Part shown: positions 46,551 to 56,058 of the stretch, piece by piece
How positions within the stretch are numbered: position 1 is the first letter of the stretch
Layout of the letters: every line of letters starts with the position of its first letter
DNA from: Rhodopseudomonas palustris
GTDB lineage: Bacteria > Pseudomonadota > Alphaproteobacteria > Rhizobiales > Xanthobacteraceae
Reading direction: 5' to 3'
Assembly (NCBI RefSeq): GCF_003031265.1
Contig: NZ_CP019966.1
Location: forward strand, 4,869,501 to 4,933,500
Length of the DNA stretch: 64,000 bases
Program-made: the position numbers and the translations under genes
The notes under the pieces: model-generated
Told to the model about the DNA's origin: nothing
The model's database searches: none
The model's input: only the letters and a program-made list of their open reading frames with translations

Positions 46551-47717
46551 TCAACGCGCCGGCCAGTTCCAGGATGGACGCTCACCATCGCGGACCAGCG
46601 TCTCGCTCAGCTCTTTCTCGAGCACGATCTCGCGGCTGTCGGCCTCGCGGCGCAGCGCCGAGACCAGCCCGTCGGCATGCGACACCACAACGATCTGCGA
46701 GCGTGTCGCGGCTGCGGCGATCAACCGGGCCAGCGGCGCGAGCAGATCCGGGTGCAGGCTGGCCTCAGGCTCGTTGAGGATCATCAGCTCGGGCGGCCGC
46801 GGCGACAGCAGCGCGGCGACCAGCAGCAAATAGCGCAGCGTGCCGTCCGACAATTCCGCGGCTTTCAGCGGACGCAGCAGGCCGTGCTGCGCCATCGCCA
46901 GTTCGAAATAACCATCGGCCTCGGACACCTCCAGCCGCGCACGCGGAAAGGCATCGTCGATAGTGGCCGCAAGCGCCTCGTGATCGCCGATCTCCAGGAT
47001 GGTCTGGATCGCTGCCGCCAGATCGGCACCGTCGCCGCCGAGCACCGGCGTGCGGGTGCCGATCTGCGGCCGCCGCGCCGGCGCATCGCGATCGGTACGC
47101 AGCTGATCGTAGAATCGCCAGTCTCGCATCCGATCGCGCAGCAGCAACAGCTCGAGCGCCTCGCGCGGATCGGCGCCGTGAGTCATCATGCTGTCGGCGG
47201 GGCTCAGCGACCGATACACCTCGCGCCACTGGCCGCCGTCATCGCGCACCCGCACGAACGGACCGCGCCGTTCGGCAAACGCGTTGGCGCGGCCGAGCAG
47301 TTCGCCGGTCCACACGCTCTCGACCTTGATCTCCGGATCGCGCGTGAACCTCGACGCGTGCGGCCCATCCGGCGGCGGCGGCAGGCCGAGATCAATCGCG
47401 TAGCCGTAATCCGGGCCAGAGAACCCGAGCTTGATTGCAATGCGGGTGCTGCGCGTCGTCCCCTGCACCGGATGAACGCCGCGTTTCATCGTGCGCGACA
47501 GCGTCTCGGGCCCGGCCCACAGCGTCGACGGCAAGCCGCCCTCGGCGGCCAGCGATTGAATCACCCGCCCCTGCGCGATCTCGGCGAGCAGCCGCAACGC
47601 GCGATACAGGCTCGACTTGCCGGTGCCGTTGGCGCCGGTGACGACATTCAGCGGCCCGAGCGACAGCCGAACATCACGCAGCGATCGATAGCCCGAGACA
47701 GCGAGACGCGTGATCAT
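46551..47717 (-). CDS. AAA-type ATPase (SMC/RecF-like, AAA_21)
   Basis: 388 residues. Walker A VTGANGTGKSS at residues 26-36 and late ABC-like part LSDGTLRYLLLVAALLSPRP with Walker B LMILNEPEASLHPDL (Asn replaces the first acidic Asp of the usual DEPE), then VVVSHADGLVSAL. This is the OLD/RecF-like predicted-ATPase type without a visible nuclease domain. Function unknown; such ATPases can be repair or defence associated. It sits between maf and the phosphatase gene, where infA is often found in relatives. Confidence 0.85.
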   Translation of the reverse strand: MITRLAVSGYRSLRDVRLSLGPLNVVTGANGTGKSSLYRALRLLAEIAQGRVIQSLAAEGGLPSTLWAGPETLSRTMKRGVHPVQGTTRSTRIAIKLGFSGPDYGYAIDLGLPPPPDGPHASRFTRDPEIKVESVWTGELLGRANAFAERRGPFVRVRDDGGQWREVYRSLSPADSMMTHGADPREALELLLLRDRMRDWRFYDQLRTDRDAPARRPQIGTRTPVLGGDGADLAAAIQTILEIGDHEALAATIDDAFPRARLEVSEADGYFELAMAQHGLLRPLKAAELSDGTLRYLLLVAALLSPRPPELMILNEPEASLHPDLLAPLARLIAAAATRSQIVVVSHADGLVSALRREADSREIVLEKELSETLVRDGERPSWNWPAR

Positions 47718-47847
47718 TGCGATTTCCGATCGTGTACTAGCGCTTGATGGATAGCAGATACCGAGCGAGCGGCCAAAGCACGGAGCCGCAGTCTGCGAAG
47801 TGGGCGCGCTTCTCTTTGCATGCTTGCGCCCTTCCCCCCGCGCGGAA

Positions 47848-47963
47848 CGTCATTCCGGGGCGCTCGCGCAGCGAGCGAACCCGAAAGCTCGATGTGCAGG
47901 GGGGCCGTGATCCACAAGCTCGGGATTCCGGGGTCGCGCCTGGCGGCGCGCGGCGGATGACAG
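47848..47963. repeat. Dispersed repeat, family B (copy 2)
   Basis: Begins CGTCATTCCGGGGCG, contains GCGCAGCGAGCGAACCCGAA and GGGATTCCGGGGTCGCGCC, and ends near GCGGATGACAG. Same layout as 22483-22580 but longer in the centre. The surrounding 47718-48040 gap otherwise has no gene; a short AT-richer stretch precedes the phosphatase stop. Confidence 0.75.
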
Positions 47964-48040
47964 ACGTGAAGAGGTGAGACTACTCAATGCGCAGCGCGAA
48001 ACAGGGTAATGTTTGACCGGAACAGATCACCGGCTCACAA

Positions 48041-48514
48041 CTACTCGTTCCCGCCGCTGTGGCGGCCGAAGCGTTTGTAGATGCGTTGCATCAGGGAGTC
48101 GGCGACTTCGCGGTAGGCGGCGAGCTTCTGTTCGCGGTTGCCTTCGGTGCCGGTGGGATCGTAGGTCGGCCAGTATTCGACGTCGACCGCGTGGGCACGG
48201 GTCAACTCCAGCGCCTTGTGGTGCGCCTCCGGCGACAGCGTGACGATCAGGTCGAAGTTCAGCCCCTCGTAATCGTCGAGCTCTTCGAGAGTGGTCGGCT
48301 TGTGCTTGGAGATGTCGAGACCGCGCTCGGCCATCACCGCCACGGCGAATGGATCGAGCTCGTGAGTCTTCACGCCGGCGGAGCGCACATACATCGTGCG
48401 CGGCGCGATGCCGCGCAGCATCGCTTCGGCCATCGGCGAGCGCACGCTGTTCATGCCGCAGGCGAACAGCACCGCGTGCGGCAGGCCGGTCCGCGACGGC
48501 GGTGTCATCACCAT
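48041..48514 (-). CDS. Low-molecular-weight protein tyrosine phosphatase
   Basis: 157 residues. The phosphate loop ACGMNSVRSPMAEA gives Cys 19 and Arg 25 (C-x5-R-S), and the general-acid region YWPTYDPTG has the Asp. This is an LMW phosphatase/ArsC-like fold; the arsenate-reductase reading is not favoured since the extra ArsC cysteines are not obvious. It follows UPF0262 on the same strand, 52 nt after its stop, a neighbourhood conserved in alphaproteobacteria. ATG at 48514 or 48508. Confidence 0.9.
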   Translation of the reverse strand: MVMTPPSRTGLPHAVLFACGMNSVRSPMAEAMLRGIAPRTMYVRSAGVKTHELDPFAVAVMAERGLDISKHKPTTLEELDDYEGLNFDLIVTLSPEAHHKALELTRAHAVDVEYWPTYDPTGTEGNREQKLAAYREVADSLMQRIYKRFGRHSGGNE

Positions 48515-48566
48515 CGTCCGCCGCCGCTCGGCCCACGCCAGGTTGCCCCGCGCGCGCCGTGCATCA

Positions 48567-49058
48567 TCAGCCCTTCCAGTGCAGCACGGAAATCAGCGTG
48601 AACAGCCGCCGCGCGGTCTCGAAATCGATACGGACCTTGCCGGCCAGCCGCTCCTGCAGCGTGCGCGAGCCTTCGTCGTGGATGCCGCGGCGGCCCATGT
48701 CGATGGCTTCGATCTTGTCGGGCGTGGCGGTGCGGATCGCCTGATAGTAGCTGTCGCAGATCATGAAGTAGTCCTTCACGATGCGGCGGAACGGCGTCAG
48801 CGACAGCAGATGGGTGATCACCGGCGCACCATCCTCGCGGCGGATGTCGAACATCAGCCGGTTGCCGGTGATGCCGATGTGCAGCGTGAACGGCCCCTCA
48901 CCCGCGCCCTCGGGCGCGAACAGGTTCTTTTCGACCAGGTCGTAAATCGCGATGGCGCGCTCGTGCTCGATGTCCGGTCCCGAGCGCCCGATCGATTCCT
49001 CGTCGAGCGTCACCGCGACGATGCGATTGTTGGAATCGTCTGGTTCCGGATTGCTCAT
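48567..49058 (-). CDS. UPF0262 family protein
   Basis: 163 residues, the usual length. Recognised from [39 protein letters not shown] and the C-terminal [15 protein letters not shown] conserved alphaproteobacterial protein of unknown function. Its ATG overlaps the hisD stop by 4 nt (ATGA), so it is expressed with hisD. Confidence 0.93.
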   Translation of the reverse strand: MSNPEPDDSNNRIVAVTLDEESIGRSGPDIEHERAIAIYDLVEKNLFAPEGAGEGPFTLHIGITGNRLMFDIRREDGAPVITHLLSLTPFRRIVKDYFMICDSYYQAIRTATPDKIEAIDMGRRGIHDEGSRTLQERLAGKVRIDFETARRLFTLISVLHWKG

Positions 49059-50350
49059 CGCTGATTCAGACGCAGTCCCACCGATCGCGCATGCGCGTCC
49101 AATCCTTCGGCCTTGCCGAGCGCCATCGCGGCCGGGCCGAGCGCGGCGAGCTGTTCGGGGCCGCACTTCAGGATCGAGGTGCGCTTCATGAAGTCGAGCA
49201 CGCCGAGGCCCGACGAGAACCGCGCCGAGCGCGCGGTCGGCAGTACGTGATTGGAGCCGCCGACATAATCGCCGATCGCTTCCGGCGTATGGCCGCCGAG
49301 GAAGATCGCGCCGGCGTTGCGAACCTTGGCGGCGAACGCTTCCGGATCGGCGGTCATGATCTCGAGATGCTCGGCCGCAATCGCGTTGGCGAGCGGGATC
49401 GCGTCGTCGAGCTTGGCGACCTTGATGATGGCGCCGAACTCGTCCCACGAGGCGCGCGCGATCTTGACCCGCGACAGCGTGTTGAGCTGCGCCGCGACCG
49501 CGCGTTCGACGTCGGCGGCGAGCACCGCGCTATCGGTAATCAGAATCGATTGCGCATTGGCGTCGTGCTCGGCCTGCGCCAGCAGATCGGCCGCGATCCA
49601 ATCCGGATTGGCGGTCTTGTCGGCGACCACGACGACTTCCGACGGGCCGGCGATCATGTCGATGCCGACGCGGCCGAACACCAGGCGCTTGGCAGCGGCC
49701 ACATAGGCGTTGCCGGGGCCGACGATCTTGGCAACCGGCTGAATCGTCGCGGTGCCATAGGCCAGCGCGGCCACCGCCTGGGCGCCGCCGATGCGGTAGA
49801 TCTCGGTCGCACCGCCGAGCTTCGCCGCAGCCAGCACCAGCGGATTGAGCGTGCCGCCGGGCGACGGCACCACCATCACCACACGCTCCACCCCGGCAAC
49901 CTTAGCCGGAATCGCATTCATCAGCACCGACGACGGATAGGCCGCGGTGCCGCCGGGCACGTACAGGCCGACCGCTTCGATCGGGCTCCAGCGCCAGCCG
50001 AGCTCGACACCGAGCGGATCGGTGAAGCGATCGTCCTTCGGCAGCTGCCGGCGATGGAAGAACTCGATGCGGTCACGCGCCAGCTTCAGCGCGTCGACCG
50101 TCTCGGAATCGCACGCCTTCACGGCGGCTTCGACCTCGTCCTCGCTGATCCGCATGCCGGCGGCATCCAGCGTCAGCCGGTCGAACTTCTCGGTCGCCTC
50201 GAGCAGGGCAGCGTCGCCGCGATGCGCCACATCGTCGACGATGGCGCGGGTGGCGGCCTCGATATCCGCCGCGACCTCCCGCTTCATCGCCAGGAAGGCT
50301 TTGAATTTGGAAGCAAAATCGGGACTGGCGTTATCGAGACGAAGGGGCAT
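49055..50350 (-). CDS. hisD: Histidinol dehydrogenase
   Basis: 431 residues. Catalyses the last two oxidations of histidine synthesis, histidinol to histidine, with NAD and zinc. Signature segments are [46 protein letters not shown] and [20 protein letters not shown] with zinc-ligand His. It is separated from the other his genes, as is common in this order, and coupled to UPF0262 downstream. Confidence 0.97.
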   Translation of the reverse strand: MPLRLDNASPDFASKFKAFLAMKREVAADIEAATRAIVDDVAHRGDAALLEATEKFDRLTLDAAGMRISEDEVEAAVKACDSETVDALKLARDRIEFFHRRQLPKDDRFTDPLGVELGWRWSPIEAVGLYVPGGTAAYPSSVLMNAIPAKVAGVERVVMVVPSPGGTLNPLVLAAAKLGGATEIYRIGGAQAVAALAYGTATIQPVAKIVGPGNAYVAAAKRLVFGRVGIDMIAGPSEVVVVADKTANPDWIAADLLAQAEHDANAQSILITDSAVLAADVERAVAAQLNTLSRVKIARASWDEFGAIIKVAKLDDAIPLANAIAAEHLEIMTADPEAFAAKVRNAGAIFLGGHTPEAIGDYVGGSNHVLPTARSARFSSGLGVLDFMKRTSILKCGPEQLAALGPAAMALGKAEGLDAHARSVGLRLNQR

Positions 50351-50474
50351 GTCGATTGATCCGGCAGGCGGCTGCGGCGGGGCGGCCTCTGCTCAATGGC
50401 GCGGCGCCTTACCGCCGTCAACCCTCATAACCTGCGGGGTTTGGCGGACACCGCGGAGCGACCCTGCAGCGCAC

Positions 50475-50930
50475 TCAGCCGAGTCCACCGAGGTTTTCCG
50501 GCGGAGCCTCGCCATCGCCGACGCCGAGCGCGTCCGGACCGAGATCGGTCAGGGCGCATTCGAGGCATTCGACGTCGAGGCGCAGCATGCCGCCGCGGGA
50601 GAACATCAGCACCACGCTGCCGCCGGGCGGCTCCGGCGCGATGTAAAATTCGAGGCCGATCAATTCGAGCGCCTCATCCTTGGCGTTCATGTCGATCGCG
50701 CGCGACTTGCAGGCCAGCACGCGCTCGAACCGCAGCGCCGCGATCAAGCGGCCGGGGACCGGTTCGCCCGACAGCGTCTGCTCCCAGTCGAGCCGGTGGA
50801 GGCCGATCACCAGGCGCTTCTCGGCCTGGCGCCAGACGATATCGCCGATCTCGACCCGGGCGTCCTGCACATGCGCGGAGATCACCGCAAGATCGTCGGG
50901 ATCGAAGGCAAGCAGCTTGAGATCGCCCAC
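50475..50930 (-). CDS. DUF2948 family protein
   Basis: 151 residues. Recognised from LKLLAFDPDDLAVISAHVQD and VLMFSRGGMLRLDVECLECA, and from its fixed place between murA and hisD. Conserved in alphaproteobacteria; function unknown. The start is 20 nt after the murA stop, so co-transcription with murA is likely. Confidence 0.92.
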   Translation of the reverse strand: MGDLKLLAFDPDDLAVISAHVQDARVEIGDIVWRQAEKRLVIGLHRLDWEQTLSGEPVPGRLIAALRFERVLACKSRAIDMNAKDEALELIGLEFYIAPEPPGGSVVLMFSRGGMLRLDVECLECALTDLGPDALGVGDGEAPPENLGGLG

Positions 50931-50949
50931 GGCCGGCCCCTTCGCGGCG

Positions 50950-52239
50950 TCAGCCGCTGATGCGCTCGATATTCGCGCCGCAGGCCGACAGCTTCTCTTC
51001 GAGCCGTTCGAAACCGCGGTCGAGATGATAGATGCGGTTGACCATGGTCTCGCCTTCGGCGGCGAGCGCCGCGATCACCAGCGACACCGAGGCACGCAGG
51101 TCGGTCGCCATCACCGGTGCGCCGCGCAGCCGATCAACGCCGTCGATGGTCGCGGTCTCGCCGTCGAGCGAGATCTTGGCGCCGAACCGCGCCAGCTCCT
51201 GGACGTGCATGAAACGGTTTTCGAAGATCGTCTCGGTGATGTGCGAGGCGCCCTTGGCGCGGGTCATCAGCGCCATCAGCTGCGCCTGCAGATCGGTCGG
51301 GAAGCCCGGGAACGGCGCGGTGGTGACGGTCACCGGGCTGATGCCGGCGCCGTTGCGCGAAACCTTGATGCCGTCGTTGTTGACCGTGATGGTGGCGCCA
51401 GCCTGGCTCAGCACGTCGAGCGCCGCCTGCAGCAGCTCGGGACGGGCACCGGAGAGCTGGACCTCGCCGCCGGCCATCGCCACCGCCATCGCATAGGTGC
51501 CGGTCTCGATCCGGTCCGGCAGCACGGTGTGGCGTGCGCCGTGCAGCTTGGCGACGCCCTCTATGGTGATGCGCGGCGTGCCGGCGCCGGTGATCTTGGC
51601 GCCCATCTTGTTGAGGCAGTCGGCGACGTCGACGATCTCCGGCTCGCAGGCGGCGTTGTCGATGATGGTGGTGCCCTTGGCGAGCGCCGCCGCCATCACC
51701 GCCACATGGGTGCCGCTGACCGTGACCTTGGGAAACGTGATGGTCGCGCCTTTGAGGCCGCCCGGCGCCTTGGCGATGACGTAGCCGCCGTCGATCGTGA
51801 TCTCGGCGCCGAGCTTTTCCAACGCCATGATCAACAGGTCGACCGGCCGGGTGCCGATCGCACAGCCGCCCGGCAGCGACACCTTTGCTTCATGCATCCG
51901 CGCCACCAGCGGCGCGATCACCCAGAAGCTGGCGCGCATCTTCGACACCAGATCATAGGGCGCGGTGGTGTCGACGATGGTCTTGGCGGAGATGTGCAGG
52001 GTCTGGCCCTGATATTCATGATCGCCCGGGCGCTTGCCCGCCGCCATGATGTCGAGCCCATGGTTGCCGAGGATCCGCTGCAGCAGCGCGACGTCGGCGA
52101 GCCGCGGCACATTGTCGAGGATCAGGGTCTCGTCGGTGAGCAGGGCCGCGATCATCAGGGGCAGCGCCGCGTTCTTGGCCCCCGAAATCGGGATAGTGCC
52201 CCGCAACTCGTTGCCGCCGATGATCTTGATCCGATCCAT
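50950..52239 (-). CDS. murA: UDP-N-acetylglucosamine 1-carboxyvinyltransferase
   Basis: 429 residues. First committed step of peptidoglycan synthesis: transfers enolpyruvyl from PEP to UDP-GlcNAc. Starts [20 protein letters not shown]. The active-site Cys 126 lies in [13 protein letters not shown], so the enzyme should be fosfomycin-sensitive. [10 protein letters not shown] and [12 protein letters not shown] are also present. First gene of the murA-DUF2948-hisD-UPF0262 run. Confidence 0.97.
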   Translation of the reverse strand: MDRIKIIGGNELRGTIPISGAKNAALPLMIAALLTDETLILDNVPRLADVALLQRILGNHGLDIMAAGKRPGDHEYQGQTLHISAKTIVDTTAPYDLVSKMRASFWVIAPLVARMHEAKVSLPGGCAIGTRPVDLLIMALEKLGAEITIDGGYVIAKAPGGLKGATITFPKVTVSGTHVAVMAAALAKGTTIIDNAACEPEIVDVADCLNKMGAKITGAGTPRITIEGVAKLHGARHTVLPDRIETGTYAMAVAMAGGEVQLSGARPELLQAALDVLSQAGATITVNNDGIKVSRNGAGISPVTVTTAPFPGFPTDLQAQLMALMTRAKGASHITETIFENRFMHVQELARFGAKISLDGETATIDGVDRLRGAPVMATDLRASVSLVIAALAAEGETMVNRIYHLDRGFERLEEKLSACGANIERISG

Positions 52240-52388
52240 GCCGATTCCCGCTGATTTGCTGTGGAATTATACGGCAGGAGCGCCGCCCGTGGCAAAAGCG
52301 TGGAATTTGAGGCGATTTCAAGGGCGGGGCGGTCGCGGCAGGCCCTGAGCGGCCTGCCGGCTTTGTCGACGAGGGGCCGAAATCCGCC

Positions 52389-52679
52389 TTACCAGCGCTG
52401 GCCGTAGGTCCGGTAGTCGCGGTGGCGCGGCTCGCGGAACGCAGCCCGCGGGTTGACGATGCAATCGGCCAGCCGGCCCGAGGCAGCGGCCCGGCACTGC
52501 CCATACGAGGCGTAATTGCAGTCGCCCGGATAGCCGTAGCCGGGCGAGGTCAGGCAGTAGGGATAGTCGCGCGCTTCAGCCGGGGTTGCCGCCGAGAACA
52601 GACCGGCACCGGCAAGGACGGCGGCGAACGCGAGGGCGGCTGTGCGCGGCGTCGCGCCACTCTTCAATTTCGATAGCAT
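52389..52679 (-). CDS. DUF3551-type small exported protein
   Basis: 96 residues. Signal peptide (about 1-36, ending TPAEAR), then DYPYCLTSPGYGYPGDCNYA and SYGQCRAAASGRLADC, the four-Cys pattern of DUF3551 proteins, which are abundant in Bradyrhizobiaceae. Probably periplasmic with disulfides; function unknown. ATG at 52679 with AAGGA 7 nt upstream. Confidence 0.85.
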   Translation of the reverse strand: MLSKLKSGATPRTAALAFAAVLAGAGLFSAATPAEARDYPYCLTSPGYGYPGDCNYASYGQCRAAASGRLADCIVNPRAAFREPRHRDYRTYGQRW

Positions 52680-52918
52680 TCCTTGATCCTCCGTGATCTG
52701 CCGCACCAACCGAGCTTCGGCTTTGTCGTTCCTGCTCGGCGAATGGTTCGCAGCACCGTGATAGCAGCGCAAGCTTCGGCCGCCGCCCCGCATCACGTTT
52801 TGATACCACGAGTTTTGCCGATGTGACCGCATTCCGTCGTGCGCGCCGGAACGACGTCGCTAGGCCGCGGTTGGTGAGCCAGTCGGTGCAATCGCACCAT
52901 TCACCCGATGGAGGTTCT

Positions 52919-53206
52919 ATGACATCCCGACTGACTCGATTGACTGGTGTTGCTGCCGCCGCGCTGCTGGCGACCACGATGGCCGCGGCTGCGCAGAGCC
53001 AGACCGATTCCCGCGGCAACGCGATGGGCTCGCAGAACGTCGGCAACGGCGCCCCGCACACCGCCACGATGGCCCCCGGCACCACAACCGGCATGGGCGG
53101 CAAGGGCATGAACGGCGCCAATCATCCCACCCCGTCCTCGACCCAAGGCGACACCGGCCCGCGCGGCAACAACAACGGCACGATCAGCGGCAACGCCGGC
53201 CGCTAA
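52919..53206 (+). CDS. Small secreted Asn/Gly/Thr-rich protein
   Basis: 95 residues. Signal peptide of about 25 residues (MTSRLTRLTGVAAAALLATT), then a low-complexity mature region rich in Asn, Gly, Thr, Met (MAPGTTTGMGGKGMNGANHP), without Cys and probably disordered. GGAGG precedes the ATG at 52919. A strong hairpin terminator follows at 53232-53260. Confidence 0.75.
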   Translation: MTSRLTRLTGVAAAALLATTMAAAAQSQTDSRGNAMGSQNVGNGAPHTATMAPGTTTGMGGKGMNGANHPTPSSTQGDTGPRGNNNGTISGNAGR

Positions 53207-53231
53207 CCGCTCAGGCGGACCGGATTACTTC

Positions 53232-53260
53232 AGAGCCCTGGCTTCGGCCGGGGCTCTTTT
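53232..53260 (+). terminator. Rho-independent terminator (likely bidirectional)
   Basis: AGAGCCC/GGGCTCT stem with a GC-rich loop region, followed by TTTT on the plus strand. It sits in the 65-bp gap between the convergent genes ending at 53206 and 53272, so it can serve both. Confidence 0.8.
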
Positions 53261-53271
53261 CGTTGGTGGGA

Positions 53272-54963
53272 TCAACCGGCCAGATAGCTGTGCAGCGCGG
53301 CGACCACCTGGGCGCCCTCGCCGATCGCGCCGCCCACCCGCTTGACTGAGCCGGAACGGACGTCGCCGACCGCGAACACGCCGGGCACCGAAGTCTCCAG
53401 CGCCTGCGCCGGCCGCTGGCCTTCATCCGCCAACGGCCCGCCGGTGACGACGAAGCCGGCGCGATCCAGCGTCACGCCGCAGCCGTCGAGCCAGCCGGTC
53501 GCCGGATCGGCGCCGACGAACAGAAACAGATTGCTGACCGCCATAGTACGGTCCTCGCCGGAGAGCCGGCTGCGCAGTGTCGCCTGCCTCAGGCCGGTTT
53601 CGGGGGAACCATCGAGCGCCACCACCTCGGTGTTGAATACCAGCTCGATGTTCGGCGTCGATTCGATCCGCTCGATCAGATAGCGCGACATGCTGGCGGC
53701 AAGCCCGCCGCCGCGAACCACCATGTGCACGCGCGCGGCGTGGCCGGACAGAAACACCGCGGCCTGCCCGGCCGAATTGCCGCCCCCGACCAGGATCACG
53801 TCCTGCTGCTTGCACAGCCGCGCCTCGATCGGCGAAGCCCAGTAGTACACGCCGCGGCCTTCGAACTCGGGCAGCCGCTCGATCTGCGGCCGGCGATAGC
53901 GTGCACCGCTGGCGACCACGATGGCTCGGGCGCGCAGCTCGCCGCCGTCGTCGAGCGCCAGCTTGAAGGTGCCGTCATTGCAGCCGCAGACCAGCGACTT
54001 CACCTCGGTCGGGATCATGATATCGGCGCCGAATTTCTGCGCCTGATTGTAGGCGCGCGCGGTCAGCGCCATGCCGGAAATGCCGGTCGGGAAACCGAGA
54101 TAGTTTTCGATCCGCGCGCTGGCGCCGGCCTGGCCCCCGAACGCGCGCTGATCGCACACCGCGACGGCCAGCCCCTCGGAAGCGGCGTACACCGCGGTCG
54201 ACAACCCTGCCGGCCCCGAGCCGACGATCGCAACGTCGTACAGCTTGGAGCGATCGATGTGGCCGTTCATCCCCATCGCCCGCGCCAGCTCGGCCTCGCT
54301 GGGGTTGCGCAGCACCGTACCGTCCGGCGTCACCACCAGCGGAAGATCGCGCGGCGCCGGCGAATAGCGCGCCACCAGCTCGGCGGCGTCGTGATCGTTC
54401 GCAGGATCGAGCAGATGATGCGGCCAGCCGTTGCGGGTGAGGAAGCCCATCAGCCGCACCGCGTCCGACGCATTGGCAGAGCCGATCAGCACCGGGCCGC
54501 CGACGCCGCCCTGGATCAGATTGACCCGGCGCAGGATCAGCGCCCGCATGATCCGCTCGCCGAGATCTGCCTCGGCAACGAGAAGACCGCGCAGCCGATC
54601 CGGCGGGATCAAAAGACATTCGACCTCACCCTCGGCGATGCCGTCCACCAGCGCGACGCGGCCGGACAGCTGGCCGATCTCGGCCAGGAACTGCCCGGGC
54701 CCCTGCTCGGCCACCGGGGTGATGTGGCCGAGGCCGTCGCGCTGGCTGACCGCGACATGGCCGGACAGCACCACGAACATCCCCGGACCGGGCTGGCCGG
54801 TCTCGAACAGCCGCGCGCCGTCGGCATAGCGCCGCACCTCACCGAACCGCCGGATGCGATCGATCTCGGCCGGTGTCAGCTCCGGAAAGGTCTGATCGTG
54901 GCGATCGACCGGCCTGACCTGAGAGGCATCCGGCCGGTCGTTCTCAGAACTGGAATCCGCCAT
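53272..54963 (-). CDS. cNMP-binding + thioredoxin-reductase-like flavoprotein
   Basis: 563 residues. An N-terminal cyclic-nucleotide-binding-type domain (about 25-150, LFETGQPGPGMFVVLSGHVA) is followed by a short thioredoxin-like linker and a two-dinucleotide-domain reductase from about residue 245: FAD motif IVGSGPAGLSTAVYAASE, NAD(P) motif LVGGGNSAGQAAVFLS, FAD tail GVFAVGDVRSG. The CxxC redox pair expected before the NAD(P) domain of thioredoxin reductase is missing (YYWASPIEARL stands in its place), so it cannot act as a classical thioredoxin reductase. Probably a cNMP- or redox-regulated oxidoreductase. Confidence 0.88.
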   Translation of the reverse strand: MADSSSENDRPDASQVRPVDRHDQTFPELTPAEIDRIRRFGEVRRYADGARLFETGQPGPGMFVVLSGHVAVSQRDGLGHITPVAEQGPGQFLAEIGQLSGRVALVDGIAEGEVECLLIPPDRLRGLLVAEADLGERIMRALILRRVNLIQGGVGGPVLIGSANASDAVRLMGFLTRNGWPHHLLDPANDHDAAELVARYSPAPRDLPLVVTPDGTVLRNPSEAELARAMGMNGHIDRSKLYDVAIVGSGPAGLSTAVYAASEGLAVAVCDQRAFGGQAGASARIENYLGFPTGISGMALTARAYNQAQKFGADIMIPTEVKSLVCGCNDGTFKLALDDGGELRARAIVVASGARYRRPQIERLPEFEGRGVYYWASPIEARLCKQQDVILVGGGNSAGQAAVFLSGHAARVHMVVRGGGLAASMSRYLIERIESTPNIELVFNTEVVALDGSPETGLRQATLRSRLSGEDRTMAVSNLFLFVGADPATGWLDGCGVTLDRAGFVVTGGPLADEGQRPAQALETSVPGVFAVGDVRSGSVKRVGGAIGEGAQVVAALHSYLAG

Positions 54964-54995
54964 GCCTCTGCCTCTTCGCTTGGTCGCGCCGGTTG

Positions 54996-55205
54996 TCAGT
55001 CGCCGCCAGCATCACCGCGCTGGCTGGCGGTATCATGACCGCCGGTATCCGGCGTGTCTTGCACGATCGCGACAGGGCGTGCGGGCTCCGGCTCGGCGCG
55101 GCCGCGGGCCTGCGCTTTGCGGCGCTTCAGATTGGCGCGCAGCGCCTCGGCCAGCCGCTGCTCGCGACCAGAGCCTCGCGGGGGCGAATTCTGCATATCG
55201 GCCAT
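54996..55205 (-). CDS. Small basic hypothetical protein
   Basis: 69 residues from the ATG at 55205 (an ATG at 55244 would give 82). The core GREQRLAEALRANLKRRKAQ is a basic helix of a type seen in short proteins of many alphaproteobacteria; the C-terminus is Pro/Asp/Gly-rich and disordered. Function unknown. It ends 32 nt before the flavoprotein start on the same strand, so the two may be co-transcribed. Confidence 0.6.
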   Translation of the reverse strand: MADMQNSPPRGSGREQRLAEALRANLKRRKAQARGRAEPEPARPVAIVQDTPDTGGHDTASQRGDAGGD

Positions 55206-55279
55206 GGTGAATACTGCTGAACTCTCGGTTCCATTGTTCGACATAATGGCTTCGGCATGTTGCCGCGAGTGAGACAGCC

Positions 55280-55726
55280 ATGACAATCGAGGTTTCGGGG
55301 ATCGCCCCGGCTGCGCAGCGCACGCTGGCGGTCTGGCACGACGTGTTCGTCAGCCGGGACTGCGACCGGATGCGGCCGCTGCTCGCCGAAACGGTCGTGC
55401 TGCATTCCCCGGTGGTGCGGTCGCCGATCGTTGGCCGCGCCGCCTGCCTGCTGGTTCTGTGCACCGTCTCCAGCATTTTTCAAGGGTTTCGCTACCATCG
55501 CACCTACGTTGGCGGTTCACAGGAGGTCGCACTGGAATTCAGCGCCGCGATCGACAGCTGGGATCTCAAGGGCATCGACCTGATGCACTTCAACGACGAC
55601 GGCGAAATCGCCGAATTCGAGGTCCTGATCCGCCCGTTGCGAGCGCTGTCGGCGCTCGGCGAGGAAATCGGCCGCCGCATCGGGCCTCAGCTCGTGCAGA
55701 TCAAGCGCGGCGATCCGGTCCGCTGA
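55280..55726 (+). CDS. NTF2/SnoaL-like domain protein
   Basis: 148 residues, a single cone-shaped NTF2-like fold. LAVWHDVFVSRDCDRMRPLL, VVLHSPVVRSPIVGR and IDLMHFNDDGEIAEFEVLI follow the SnoaL-like pattern. Such proteins are small-molecule isomerases, hydrolases or binders; the catalytic residues are not clear enough to assign a reaction. Divergent from the small basic gene at 54996-55205. Confidence 0.8.
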   Translation: MTIEVSGIAPAAQRTLAVWHDVFVSRDCDRMRPLLAETVVLHSPVVRSPIVGRAACLLVLCTVSSIFQGFRYHRTYVGGSQEVALEFSAAIDSWDLKGIDLMHFNDDGEIAEFEVLIRPLRALSALGEEIGRRIGPQLVQIKRGDPVR

Positions 55727-55912
55727 CCCTGGTTGGCGAGGGCTAGAGCCCGCCAGCCGGCGAGCGGCTCGGATGCTGCGACCAATTCGCGAACCTCATG
55801 GCCGGTTTTTCCCCGGCATCCGGCGCGATCCGCTTGCGCCGGCGGATGCCCTGTGGCAAGGAACGGCCGCGCCGCGCGGGAGCCCCACTGGCTGATTCCC
55901 CGCCCGGTCGAT

Positions 55913-55987
<75 letters not shown>

Positions 55988-56058
55988 GCCATCCCCCTGA
56001 TACTGTTGATTTTGTTGAATTTCATGGCTTGGGTGTCACGCAAAAGTGTCACGCAACT

